Shown here piece after piece: positions 22,271 to 30,672 of a DNA stretch of 64,000 nucleotides. Each line of letters opens with the position of its first letter. Within the stretch, counting starts at the first letter, position 1. Below the pieces are notes generated by a model. It had not been told where the DNA came from, searched no databases, and was given only the letters and a program-made list of their open reading frames with translations. This DNA is from Rahnella sp. AA. GTDB taxonomy: Bacteria; Pseudomonadota; Gammaproteobacteria; Enterobacterales; Enterobacteriaceae. The stretch lies in assembly GCF_002834385.1 (NCBI RefSeq), contig NZ_PITQ01000008.1, positions 228,754 through 292,753 of the forward strand, given 5' to 3'. Both the position numbers and the translations under genes were made by a program.

Positions 22271-22554
22271 ATCACGCACCCGCTTGGGGCATTTCCGCCC
22301 CGTGACCGTGTTCACATTCTGCGCAAATAAAAACGTGTGAGGAAGTTTTAGGGCTCAAAAATACATCAGCCTTGTTTTATTGATACGAAATTGTTATTAA
22401 ATTGTTATATTTATGTAATATTGTTATCGGTAACTTCAATTCCCGTTGCCACGCCATGCCTGCGATTCGAATTTATGAAACTTAAATTTAACCATATAGA
22501 TTATATAAATTAACAATTGAGGACTTTGATCACACTCCGTTCACGAGCACGCGA

Positions 22555-22564
22555 AAAGCGCTTT
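22555..22564. promoter_or_regulatory. Candidate LacI/GalR-type operator before the sugar operon
   Basis: GAAAAGCGCTTTCC contains the perfect palindrome AAAGCGCTTT with a central GCGC, a form common in LacI-family operators. It lies 77 bases before the binding-protein start. No LacI gene is in the window. A weak CRP-like half-site (GATCACA) lies near 22530. Confidence 0.4.
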
Positions 22565-22640
22565 CCCGTTAAGTTAATCTCTGATTGCGGCATTTACCCC
22601 GACCGCCCCCTACACAAACCCTCATAAGAAAGGTACAGAC

Positions 22641-23630
22641 ATGAAATTTAACCTCGCATTAGTCAGTGCATGTGTGGTTTCAGCATGCATGTTATTCACG
22701 ACACCGACTTTCGCCGCCAATAAACCCTACGACATCGCCGTCGTGGCGAAAGTCACCGGCATTCCCTGGTTCACCCGCATGGAAGTTGGCGTAAAAGAAG
22801 CCGCGCAGAAACTGGACGTCAACGCGTATCAGGTGGGTGCTTCAACGCCAGACCCGCCCCAGCAGGTGAAAGTCATTGAAGATCTCATCGCTAAAAAGGT
22901 GGATGCGATTATCGTGGTGCCGAACGATGCCAAAGTGCTGGAACCGGTGCTGAAAAAAGCCCGCGATCAGGGCATCGTGGTATTAACCCACGAATCTCCG
23001 GATCAGCAGATTGGTCAGTGGGATATCGAAACCATCGACAGCCAGAAATATGCCGAAGCCAATATGGATGAGCTGGCAAAAGATATGGGCAGCAAAGGCG
23101 GTTATGCTATTTATGTCGGTTCCCTGACCGTGCCATTGCACAACGCGTGGGCTGACGCGGCAATTAAGTATCAGAAAGAAAAATACCCGGATATGCACGA
23201 AGTCACCTCACGTTTGCCGGTGGCAGAAAATATCGACAAGTCCTACTCCACTACGCTGGATCTGATGAAAACCTATCCTGATCTGAAAGGGATTATCGGC
23301 TTCGGCTCACTCGGCCCGATCGGTGCCGGTCAGGCCGTACAGCAAAAACGTGCGAAAAATAAAATCGCCGTCGTCGGTATTGCAATGCCAGCGCAGGCCG
23401 CGCCTTACCTGATGCGCGGTGATATTAAGAAAGTCCTGCTGTGGGATCCGAAAGATGCCGGTTACGCGCTGGTTACCGTTGCCGACCAGCTGTTGCAGGG
23501 TAAAGAAGTGACGAAGGATCTGACCATCGACACCTTAGGGAAAGCCGATGTGGATACCGAAAAACACGTGATTCGCTTTAATAAAATCCTCGAAGTCACA
23601 CCGGATAACGCGAAATCACTCGGCTTCTGA
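22641..23630 (+). CDS. Sugar ABC transporter periplasmic binding protein (RbsB/LsrB type)
   Basis: The 329-residue protein has a signal peptide ending at TFAA and a type I periplasmic binding fold. It starts YDIAVVAKVTGIPWFTRMEVGVKEAA; IEDLIAKKVDAIIVVPNDAKVLEPVLKKA and GIIGFGSLGPIGAGQAVQQ fit the LsrB/RhaS/RbsB subfamily. It should capture a pentose, pentulose or related ligand in the periplasm. It leads an operon with ATPase, two permeases, a kinase and an isomerase. AAAGG lies upstream of the ATG. A hairpin (23658-23674) and an ERIC element follow it. Ligand is unknown; AI-2 is possible by family but no lsr partner genes are present. Confidence 0.85.
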   Translation: MKFNLALVSACVVSACMLFTTPTFAANKPYDIAVVAKVTGIPWFTRMEVGVKEAAQKLDVNAYQVGASTPDPPQQVKVIEDLIAKKVDAIIVVPNDAKVLEPVLKKARDQGIVVLTHESPDQQIGQWDIETIDSQKYAEANMDELAKDMGSKGGYAIYVGSLTVPLHNAWADAAIKYQKEKYPDMHEVTSRLPVAENIDKSYSTTLDLMKTYPDLKGIIGFGSLGPIGAGQAVQQKRAKNKIAVVGIAMPAQAAPYLMRGDIKKVLLWDPKDAGYALVTVADQLLQGKEVTKDLTIDTLGKADVDTEKHVIRFNKILEVTPDNAKSLGF

Positions 23631-23657
23631 TTTCATAAAATAGTTTTCATTTTTACC

Positions 23658-23674
23658 GGAGATGCATTATCTCC
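23658..23674 (+). other. Hairpin after the binding-protein gene
   Basis: GGAGAT-GCATT-ATCTCC lies 28 bases after the stop and has no T-run. Such stems often stabilise binding-protein mRNA relative to downstream genes. Confidence 0.4.
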
Positions 23675-23748
23675 CGCGCCACACCAGGGGAATGAAACAA
23701 ATAGGGCGTTGTTTGTTGTGCCGTATTTGTTTCCCCCAATATAAAAAA

Positions 23749-23873
23749 TGCCCCCTAAATAATTCGGATTGCAGGAAGGCGGCAAGCGAGAGAATCCCGA
23801 TGAGCATACTTGAGTAAGTGATTCGGGTGAGCAAGCGCAGCCAACGCATCTGCAATTTGAAGTATGACGGGGA
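23749..23873. repeat. ERIC element 2 inside the sugar operon
   Basis: GAGAATCCCGATGAGCATAC and AAGTGATTCGGGTGAGC match the ERIC core arms, with GCAGGAAGGCGGCAAGCGAG and CAATTTGAAGTATGACGGGG on the flanks. It separates the binding-protein gene from the ATPase gene. Boundaries are approximate. Confidence 0.88.
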
Positions 23874-23894
23874 AAACGCTGTAAGGATTATGTG

Positions 23895-25412
23895 ATGAAT
23901 ATACTCACGCCCGTCGTTCCTGCTGAGGCATTTATCAGCCTCGAGAAAATCAGCAAAAAATTCCCCGGCGTACTGGCACTGGATAATGTCTCGCTCACCT
24001 TAAATAAAGGCGAAGTGCATTGTCTGGCGGGCCAGAATGGTTGCGGGAAAAGTACAATTATTAAAGTCATTTCCGGCGTTTATCAGCCGGAAAAAGGCGC
24101 CGCGATTACGCTGGACGGCAAACTCTTTCATTCCTTAACGCCGCAACTGTCTTCTTATTACGGCATTCAGGTGATTTATCAGGACCTTTCTTTATTCCCC
24201 AATTTATCGGTGGCCGAAAATATCGCGATTCACCGCTATTTGCCGGGCGGCGATTTTTGGGTACATCGTGAGGCAATGCGCAAAAAAGCGATAGCGGCGA
24301 TGCAACGGGTTGGGGTTTCTCTCGACCCGGATCGTAAAGTCGAAAAGTTATCGATCGCCGACCGTCAGCTGGTGGCAATATGCCGGGCAATCGCTGCTGA
24401 CGCCAGCCTGGTGATCATGGATGAACCCACCGCGTCACTGACCCGCACCGAGGTAAACGGCCTGCTGCGGGTAGTCAGTGAGCTGAAAGCGGCGGGCATT
24501 TGCGTGGTTTTCGTCAGCCACCGTTTAGATGAAGTGATGGAAGTCGCCGACCGGATCAGTGTGATGCGCGACGGCAAGCTGGTCGGCACCTATCCGGCGA
24601 GTTCGCTCGACAGCAACGAGCTGGCCTTCCTGATGACCGGGCAGCGTTTTAGCTACAGCCATCTGCCGCACCGCGCACCCGCTGAAGCGACACCGCTGCT
24701 GGAAGTCAGCCACCTGAGCCGCAAGGGCCAGTATCAGGATATTTCGCTGTCGCTGCGTCAGGGCGAAATTACCTCGATTATCGGCCTGCTGGGGTCGGGT
24801 CGCACCGAACTGTGCCTGAGCCTGTTCGGCATGAGCCAGCCTGACAGCGGTGAAATCCGCGTGAACGGCAATCCGGTGAAATTTCACAGTAACCGCGACG
24901 CTATCCGCCACGGCATCGCGTATGTCTCTGAAGACCGCCTGACGCAAGGGCTGGTCATGGAGCAGTCGATTTATGACAACACGCTGGTGTCCATTTTCGA
25001 CAAGCTGCACACCGCCACCGGCCTGATGGATCACCGCAAAGCGACCGCCGTGGTGAAAGATCTGATCCGCGATCTGAACATCAAAGTTTCGGACAGCGCA
25101 CTGCCGGTGAAAACGTTATCCGGCGGGAATGCGCAGCGTATTGCCATCGCCAAATGGGTGGCGACGCAGCCGCATATTCTGATCCTGGATTCGCCGACGG
25201 TCGGCGTGGATATCGCCAACAAAGAAGGCATCTACCGTATTGCGCGCGATCTGGCGGAGTCCGGCATGGCCGTTCTGATGATTTGCGATGAAATTCCCGA
25301 AGCTTATTACAACAGTCACCGCGTGCTGGTGATGCGTAAAGGCCAGCTGGTGGCGGAGTTTGCCCCGCACCAGAGCAGCGAAGCGCAGATTGCGGAGGCA
25401 ATCAATGGATAA
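23895..25412 (+). CDS. Sugar ABC transporter ATPase, two nucleotide-binding domains (RbsA/MglA type)
   Basis: The 505-residue protein has two ABC domains in tandem. The N-terminal one is complete: Walker A GQNGCGKST, LSIADRQLV in place of the usual signature, and VIMDEPTASLT. The C-terminal one has the degenerate Walker A GLLGSGRTEL, LSGGNAQRIAIAKW and ILDSPTVGVD, as usual for RbsA-type ATPases. It powers sugar import. ATG 23895 has AAGGA seven bases upstream; GTG 23892 is in frame but badly spaced. The 3' end overlaps the first permease by eight bases. Confidence 0.93.
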   Translation: MNILTPVVPAEAFISLEKISKKFPGVLALDNVSLTLNKGEVHCLAGQNGCGKSTIIKVISGVYQPEKGAAITLDGKLFHSLTPQLSSYYGIQVIYQDLSLFPNLSVAENIAIHRYLPGGDFWVHREAMRKKAIAAMQRVGVSLDPDRKVEKLSIADRQLVAICRAIAADASLVIMDEPTASLTRTEVNGLLRVVSELKAAGICVVFVSHRLDEVMEVADRISVMRDGKLVGTYPASSLDSNELAFLMTGQRFSYSHLPHRAPAEATPLLEVSHLSRKGQYQDISLSLRQGEITSIIGLLGSGRTELCLSLFGMSQPDSGEIRVNGNPVKFHSNRDAIRHGIAYVSEDRLTQGLVMEQSIYDNTLVSIFDKLHTATGLMDHRKATAVVKDLIRDLNIKVSDSALPVKTLSGGNAQRIAIAKWVATQPHILILDSPTVGVDIANKEGIYRIARDLAESGMAVLMICDEIPEAYYNSHRVLVMRKGQLVAEFAPHQSSEAQIAEAING

Positions 25413-26394
25413 CAAAAAGCTTTCCAAATTGTTTTCTCAGCACGAATTCTGGCTGGGATTACTGGTTCTGCTGCTGGTCATCGGCCTGAGCCTGCGCACC
25501 AGTGAATTTATGACGCTCGGCAATCTCACCGACGTTGCCACCAGCTACGCCATTCTCGGCATTCTGGCCTGTGGCCTGTTCGTGGTGCTGATCGCCGGCG
25601 GCATTGATATCTCTTTTCCTGCCGTGACCTCAATCGGTCAGTACGTGATGGCGAGTTACATCATTCACCACGGCGGCAGTTTTCCGCTGGCGTTTGCGAT
25701 GTCGATGGGCACCGGTTTGCTGCTCGGGCTGGTGAACGGATTCCTGGTCTACTGGCTGCGCGTTCCGGCAATTATCATCACCATTGCCACGCTGAACCTG
25801 TTTTACGGTTTGCTGGTGTATCTGACCAACGGCACCTGGCTGTACGGTTTCCCGGACTGGTTTATGAACGGTATCAGCTGGTTCTCGTTCACTGCCGCCG
25901 ACGGCTATGACTATGGCCTGACGTTGCCGCTGCTCAGCCTGCTGGGTGTGATTATCGCCACCGGCGTACTCATGAACCGCACCCGCGTGGGCCGTCAGAT
26001 TTATGCAATGGGCAGCAACCGTGACGCCGCCTCGCGCCTCGGCCTGAATATTCTGCGTCTGCACTTCTACGTTTACGGCTTTATGGGTTTGCTGGCGGGC
26101 ATTGCGGCGGTCGTACAGGCGCAAATCACGCAGTCGGTCGCGCCCAACTCCCTGCTCGGTTATGAGCTGACGGTGCTGGCGGCGGTGGTGTTAGGCGGTA
26201 CCAGCATGACCGGCGGGCGCGGTTCGCTGACCGGCACCATTCTTGGCGTAATGCTGCTGGCCTTCCTGCAAAACGGGCTGACGTTACTGAGCATTTCGTC
26301 TTACTGGCATCAGGTTTTCAGCGGCGTGATCATTCTGGTCAGCATCAGCAGCACCGCGTGGAACGAAAAACGCAAACTGGCGAAGGGGATGTGA
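25405..26394 (+). CDS. Sugar ABC transporter permease 1 (RbsC type)
   Basis: The 329-residue inner-membrane protein has 8-10 hydrophobic segments and the RbsC-family pattern (GGIDISFPAVTSIGQYV, VNGFLVYWLRVPAIIITIATLN, AVVLGGTSMTGGRGSLTGTILGVMLLAFLQNGL). ATG 25405 overlaps the ATPase stop; the longer frame from 25360 has no ribosome-binding site. It likely pairs with the next gene to form a heterodimeric permease. Confidence 0.92.
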   Translation: MDNKKLSKLFSQHEFWLGLLVLLLVIGLSLRTSEFMTLGNLTDVATSYAILGILACGLFVVLIAGGIDISFPAVTSIGQYVMASYIIHHGGSFPLAFAMSMGTGLLLGLVNGFLVYWLRVPAIIITIATLNLFYGLLVYLTNGTWLYGFPDWFMNGISWFSFTAADGYDYGLTLPLLSLLGVIIATGVLMNRTRVGRQIYAMGSNRDAASRLGLNILRLHFYVYGFMGLLAGIAAVVQAQITQSVAPNSLLGYELTVLAAVVLGGTSMTGGRGSLTGTILGVMLLAFLQNGLTLLSISSYWHQVFSGVIILVSISSTAWNEKRKLAKGM

Positions 26395-26395
26395 C

Positions 26396-27349
26396 ATGAC
26401 GACCTTAACCCGAATTCTCCCCGGCGACCGCATCATCCGCTTGCAGTTGCTGATCATCGTCGCTGTCGCCGTGCTGTTTTCCTTCACGCTGGGCGGCAGT
26501 TTTTACAGCGTCGGCAATTTCCAGTCGATTTCCTCGCAGTTGCCGATTCTGGGCATGCTGGCGTTAGGCATGGGCATCACCATGCTGACTGGCGGTATCA
26601 ACCTTTCCGTCATTGCCGGGGCTAATGCCTGTTCGCTGGCGATGGCTGCGATTCTGGTGGCGCATCCTGACCAGCCGGGTTATTTCGCGCTGGCGATGCT
26701 CGCCGGGCTGGCCGTTGCGGTGGTGATTGGGGTGCTGAACGGCGCGCTGATTGCGTACGTCGGCGTTTCTCCGATTCTGGCAACGCTCGGCACCATGACG
26801 CTGATTGCCGGGCTGAACATTTTACTCACCAGCGGCGCGGTGATTTCCGGTTTCCCGGCGGCGATTCAGTATCTGAGCAACGGCAGCCTGCTGGGCGTTC
26901 CTGTCGCCCTGCTGCTTTTCCTGCTGGTGGCGCTGCTGTTGTGGGTTTTGCTGGAACACACCACGCTCGGCCGCAGTTTGTACCTGATGGGTTCCAACGA
27001 ACAGGCCACGCGCTTTAGCGGCGTCAACACACATAAAGTCACCATCGCGGTGTACGTACTTTCCGCCCTGCTCGGCTGGGGTGCGGCGCTGCTGATGATG
27101 TCTAAATTTAACTCGGCGAAAGCGGGCTACGGCGACTCGTATCTGCTGGTGACCATTCTTGCGTCCGTACTTGGCGGGATCAACCCCGACGGCGGATTCG
27201 GGCGGGTCATCGGGCTGGTGCTGGCGCTGATCGTCCTGCAAATGCTGGAAAGCGGCCTGAACCTGATGGGCGTCAGCAGTTACCTGACGATGGCACTCTG
27301 GGGCGGCGTCCTGATCCTGTTTATCGCCTTACAAAACAGAAAATCTTAA
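26396..27349 (+). CDS. Sugar ABC transporter permease 2 (RbsC type)
   Basis: The 317-residue polytopic protein belongs to the same family (GGINLSVIAGANACSLAMAA, LNGALIAYVGVSPILATLGTM, ASVLGGINPDGGFGRVIGLVLALIVLQMLESGLNL). It starts one base after the stop of permease 1, with GGGGATGTGAC as a Shine-Dalgarno within that gene's end. Two different permeases in one sugar transporter is the LsrC/LsrD-like arrangement. Confidence 0.92.
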   Translation: MTTLTRILPGDRIIRLQLLIIVAVAVLFSFTLGGSFYSVGNFQSISSQLPILGMLALGMGITMLTGGINLSVIAGANACSLAMAAILVAHPDQPGYFALAMLAGLAVAVVIGVLNGALIAYVGVSPILATLGTMTLIAGLNILLTSGAVISGFPAAIQYLSNGSLLGVPVALLLFLLVALLLWVLLEHTTLGRSLYLMGSNEQATRFSGVNTHKVTIAVYVLSALLGWGAALLMMSKFNSAKAGYGDSYLLVTILASVLGGINPDGGFGRVIGLVLALIVLQMLESGLNLMGVSSYLTMALWGGVLILFIALQNRKS

Positions 27350-27378
27350 ACGAATTGCTTTTACCGAAGGGAAAAAAC

Positions 27379-29019
27379 ATGGCGAGTTATTTTATTGGAG
27401 TTGATGTAGGAACCGGCAGCGCCCGTGCGGGCGTCTTCGACATGACCGGCCGCATGGTCGGTCAGGCCAGCCGTGAGATTACGCTGTACCGCCCGAAAGC
27501 TGATTTCGTCGAGCAGTCTTCCGATGAGATCTGGCAATCCGTCTGCAACGCCGTCAAAGACGCGGTGAATCAGGCCGACATCAACCCGATTCAGGTAAAA
27601 GGCATCGGCTTTGACGCCACCTGTTCGCTGGTGGTGCTCGATAAAGAAGGTAAACCGCTGACCGTCAGCCCGTCCGGCCGCAGCGAGCAGAACATTATCG
27701 TGTGGATGGATCACCGCGCCATCACGCAGGCCGAACGCATCAACGCCACCGGCCACCGCGTGCTGGAATTCGTCGGCGGGATTATTTCGCCAGAAATGCA
27801 GACGCCAAAACTCCTGTGGCTGAAACAACATATGCCGACAACGTGGAATAACGTCGGGCATCTGTTTGATTTACCGGATTTCCTGACCTGGCGCGCCACA
27901 CAAAGTACCACCCGCTCGCTGTGTTCCACGGTGTGTAAATGGACCTATATCGGCCATGAAGACCGCTGGGATCCGAGCTATTTCCGCCAGATTGGTCTGG
28001 AAGATTTGCTGGAAAACAATGCCGCTAAAATAGGCAGCGAAGTCAAAACCATGGGCGAACCGCTGGGCCACGGCCTGACACAGCGCGCCGCCGCTGAGAT
28101 GGGGCTAATGGCCGGAACCGCGGTCAGCGTCTCAATTATCGATGCACACGCGGGCAGCCTGGGGATTCTCGGCGCCAGCGGCGCATCCGGTGAATCCGCC
28201 GATTTCGACAACCGCATCGCGCTCATTGGCGGCACTTCTACGGCGCATATGGCGATGTCCCGCAGCGCACGCTACATCGGCGGTATCTGGGGGCCGTATT
28301 TCTCCGCGATCCTGCCGGATTACTGGCTTAACGAAGGCGGCCAGTCCACCACCGGGGCGCTGATCGACCATGTGATTCAGTCGCATCCGTGCTATCAGGA
28401 TTTACTGAAACAGGGCAAAGACAGCGGAAAAACCATTTATGAAGTGCTGAACAGCCTGTTACGGAAAATGGCCGGTGAACCGGAAAACATCGCGTTCCTG
28501 ACTAAAGACATTCATATGCTGCCCTACTTCCACGGCAACCGTTCGCCGCGCGCCAACCCGACGCTCACCGGCACGCTGACCGGCCTGAAACTCTCGCGCA
28601 CGCCGGAAGACATGGCGCTGCATTATCTCGCGACGATCCAGGCGCTGGCGCTCGGCACCCGTCATATCATTGAAACCATGAATCAGAGCGGCTACCGCAT
28701 TGATACCATGATGGCGAGCGGCGGCGGCACCAAAAACCCGGTATTTGTGCAGGAGCATTCCAACGCCACTGGCTGCGCGATGCTGTTGCCGGAAGAGAGC
28801 GAAGCGATGTTGCTCGGCAGCGCCATGATGGGCACCGTGGCCGCCGGTGCCTACGATTCACTGCCCGAAGCGATGGCCGCCATGAGCCGTATCGGCAAAA
28901 CCGTCACGCCGCAAACCAACAAAATCAAAGAATATTACGACCGTAAATACCGCGTATTCCACGAGATGTATCACGACAGCATGAAGTACCGCCGCCTGAT
29001 GCAGGGGGAAGAACAATGA
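27379..29019 (+). CDS. FGGY-family pentulose kinase
   Basis: The 546-residue protein is a sugar kinase of the FGGY family, of the long type resembling D-ribulose-specific pentulokinases (about 540 residues). The N-terminal nucleotide-binding motif is DVGTGSARAGVFD. VIVWMDHRA-type IIVWMDHRA, DAHAGSLGILG and MASGGGTKNPVF are family marks. It should phosphorylate a ketopentose delivered by the upstream transporter. ATG 27379 follows GAAGGG; the longer frame from 27355 adds eight unlikely residues. The stop overlaps the SIS gene by four bases. Exact sugar is not readable from sequence. Confidence 0.87.
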   Translation: MASYFIGVDVGTGSARAGVFDMTGRMVGQASREITLYRPKADFVEQSSDEIWQSVCNAVKDAVNQADINPIQVKGIGFDATCSLVVLDKEGKPLTVSPSGRSEQNIIVWMDHRAITQAERINATGHRVLEFVGGIISPEMQTPKLLWLKQHMPTTWNNVGHLFDLPDFLTWRATQSTTRSLCSTVCKWTYIGHEDRWDPSYFRQIGLEDLLENNAAKIGSEVKTMGEPLGHGLTQRAAAEMGLMAGTAVSVSIIDAHAGSLGILGASGASGESADFDNRIALIGGTSTAHMAMSRSARYIGGIWGPYFSAILPDYWLNEGGQSTTGALIDHVIQSHPCYQDLLKQGKDSGKTIYEVLNSLLRKMAGEPENIAFLTKDIHMLPYFHGNRSPRANPTLTGTLTGLKLSRTPEDMALHYLATIQALALGTRHIIETMNQSGYRIDTMMASGGGTKNPVFVQEHSNATGCAMLLPEESEAMLLGSAMMGTVAAGAYDSLPEAMAAMSRIGKTVTPQTNKIKEYYDRKYRVFHEMYHDSMKYRRLMQGEEQ

Positions 29020-29624
29020 CCGCTGACGAGGAATTTCAGCTGGCGTGTCAGGGCTGGAGGACGTACAGCCAGGAACTGCTGGCCCTGCAAAACCATCTTG
29101 ACGCCGATATCTGGCGTCAGTTGCTGACGCTGGTGACCGGTTGCAAAGGCAAAATTGCCGTCACCGGCGTCGGCACATCCGGCATTGCAGCACGTAAAAT
29201 TGCGCACATGCTGGCGTGTGTCGAACAGCCGTCGGTCTATCTCAGCGCCACCGACGCCGCGCACGGAGACCTGGGTTTTCTGCGCAGTGACGATCTGATT
29301 ATCCTGATTTCACGCGGCGGAAATTCCGAGGAACTGACGCGGCTGTTGCCGACGCTGAAAACCAAAGGCGTCGCCATCATCAGCGTGACAGAGAATCTGG
29401 ATTCCGCCATTGCCCGTGCCGCCACGCTGGTGGTAAAAACGCATATTCAGCAGGAAATCGACCCGCTCAATATGCTGGCCACCACGTCCATCGTTCTGGT
29501 GCTGGCCGTTTTCGACGCGCTGTGCGGCAACATCATGCTGCGCAACGGCTTCGATCAGCAAAGGCTTCTGAAAGTGCATCCCGGCGGAAATGTCGGGAAG
29601 ACATTAAGGGAGCAGGATTTGTAA
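29016..29624 (+). CDS. SIS-domain sugar-phosphate isomerase, KdsD-like without CBS domains
   Basis: The 202-residue protein is one SIS domain related to arabinose-5-phosphate isomerase KdsD (GVGTSGIAARKIAHMLAC, ATDAAHGDLGFL, ISRGGNSEEL, KVHPGGNVGKTL). The two histidines matching KdsD active-site positions, in DAAHGDLG and VHPGG, are kept. The lysine of GVGKSG is Thr here. The CBS pair of KdsD is missing. The ATG overlaps the kinase stop (ATGA), so the two are coupled. A role isomerising the phosphorylated pentulose is my inference. Confidence 0.8.
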   Translation: MTADEEFQLACQGWRTYSQELLALQNHLDADIWRQLLTLVTGCKGKIAVTGVGTSGIAARKIAHMLACVEQPSVYLSATDAAHGDLGFLRSDDLIILISRGGNSEELTRLLPTLKTKGVAIISVTENLDSAIARAATLVVKTHIQQEIDPLNMLATTSIVLVLAVFDALCGNIMLRNGFDQQRLLKVHPGGNVGKTLREQDL

Positions 29625-29767
29625 ATCCGGGCGGGGAATAATCGTTTGGCTAATGCTTTTGCGTATAACAAACCTCTGAAAGTGACTCAGTGTGCATTGG
29701 TTTTATTGTTTTGTTGTTTTTCGCGGCGTACCTTGCCTGCTCAATTTATCTCAGATTAGGGAAGATT

Positions 29768-30136
29768 ATGAGCTGGAACCGGGATGCCGCAATATCACAT
29801 ATCAGGACTCACGCGGGCTCACACTCTGTTCATCGCTGTGCACGTTACACCCGGCAGGCGATAGAGGCTGGCGGCGTTCATCTGGACAATATACCTGATG
29901 CGAAAGACTACGGTGCTTCGCTTGAACGCGCCGGGTTCAGGGAGGTACCTGCCGGTTCAACTTTAGTAGCGGGAGATGTGGCAATAATTCAACCCTACCA
30001 AGGTGGTAATCCATCGGGTCATATGAGGATGTACGACGGTACAACGTGGTTTTCAGATTTTCGCCAAACCAGCATGTATCCCGGCCCGGGATATCGGAAC
30101 ACCCACCCGACCTACAAAATTTACCGGAAGAACTAA
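29768..30136 (+). CDS. CHAP-type amidase, T6SS effector-like
   Basis: The 122-residue protein is a papain-like CHAP/NlpC-type domain. The likely nucleophile is the Cys in HRCARYTRQAIEAGG and the His is in PSGHMRMYDG; SDFRQTSMYPGPGYR resembles T6SS peptidoglycan amidase effectors. ATG 29768 has AGGGA seven bases upstream. An in-frame GTG at 29690 would add a hydrophobic N-terminus but has no ribosome-binding site. Lack of a signal peptide fits delivery by T6SS. The stop and the next gene's ATG overlap as TAATG. No T6SS structural genes are nearby. Confidence 0.72.
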   Translation: MSWNRDAAISHIRTHAGSHSVHRCARYTRQAIEAGGVHLDNIPDAKDYGASLERAGFREVPAGSTLVAGDVAIIQPYQGGNPSGHMRMYDGTTWFSDFRQTSMYPGPGYRNTHPTYKIYRKN

Positions 30137-30621
30137 TGCGCATACTTATTCTATTAGCTCTCAGCTTATTAACAGCGTGTTCTTCCCGTTCCGATGACAA
30201 TCAGCTGGCGATTAAACAGGTCACCGGGTTTTATGGATTTTATCTTGCGGCTTTTCTGAAAGATCCCCCTCCGGCGTATGAGTCGCCTGAAATGCGTCGT
30301 TATGTGGCGGCAGACACCTTAAACCGGCTTGCCGCCGTGGATAAAATCCCGGAACAGGAGATCGTTAGCGCAGATTATTTTACGTACACACAAGATTATG
30401 ACGCAGCGTGGATCCCGGCTTTCAAGACCGGGTCCGTACGCAGTATTCCGGGCGGAAAAGTCGTGGATGTCTGGCTTGGGATTGACCATGGAAAGAGCCT
30501 TCACCTTGAGACGTATTTGAAGCGTGAAGACATAACGTGGAAAATTTATCGGGTACGCAATATCTCTGATCATTATGAAGCCCCGATTTTCAGCGCGGGG
30601 AGGATCCAGCGCGGCTGGTAA
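30136..30621 (+). CDS. DUF3828-like lipoprotein, putative immunity protein to the CHAP amidase
   Basis: The 161-residue product starts MRILILLALSLLTACSS, a lipoprotein signal with lipidated Cys at residue 15. The rest resembles DUF3828 (YbjP-type) domains: VTGFYGFYLAAFL and VVDVWLGIDHGKSLHLETYLKREDITWKIYRVRNI. Coupling through TAATG to the amidase gene and a periplasmic location make it a likely immunity protein protecting peptidoglycan. This role is inferred from context. Confidence 0.68.
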   Translation: MRILILLALSLLTACSSRSDDNQLAIKQVTGFYGFYLAAFLKDPPPAYESPEMRRYVAADTLNRLAAVDKIPEQEIVSADYFTYTQDYDAAWIPAFKTGSVRSIPGGKVVDVWLGIDHGKSLHLETYLKREDITWKIYRVRNISDHYEAPIFSAGRIQRGW

Positions 30622-30672
30622 TCCGTAAAACCTCCACCGTCTGAAAGACGTTGAAGGGTAAGCACTTCCCGG

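Noticed and set aside
22265..22278. GTGC-AATCAC-GCAC as an NtrC palindrome
   Set aside because: Half-sites are in the wrong relative orientation for NtrC.
29690..29767. N-terminal membrane helix of the CHAP protein from GTG 29690
   Set aside because: No ribosome-binding site at 29690, while ATG 29768 has a good one and matches effector domain starts.
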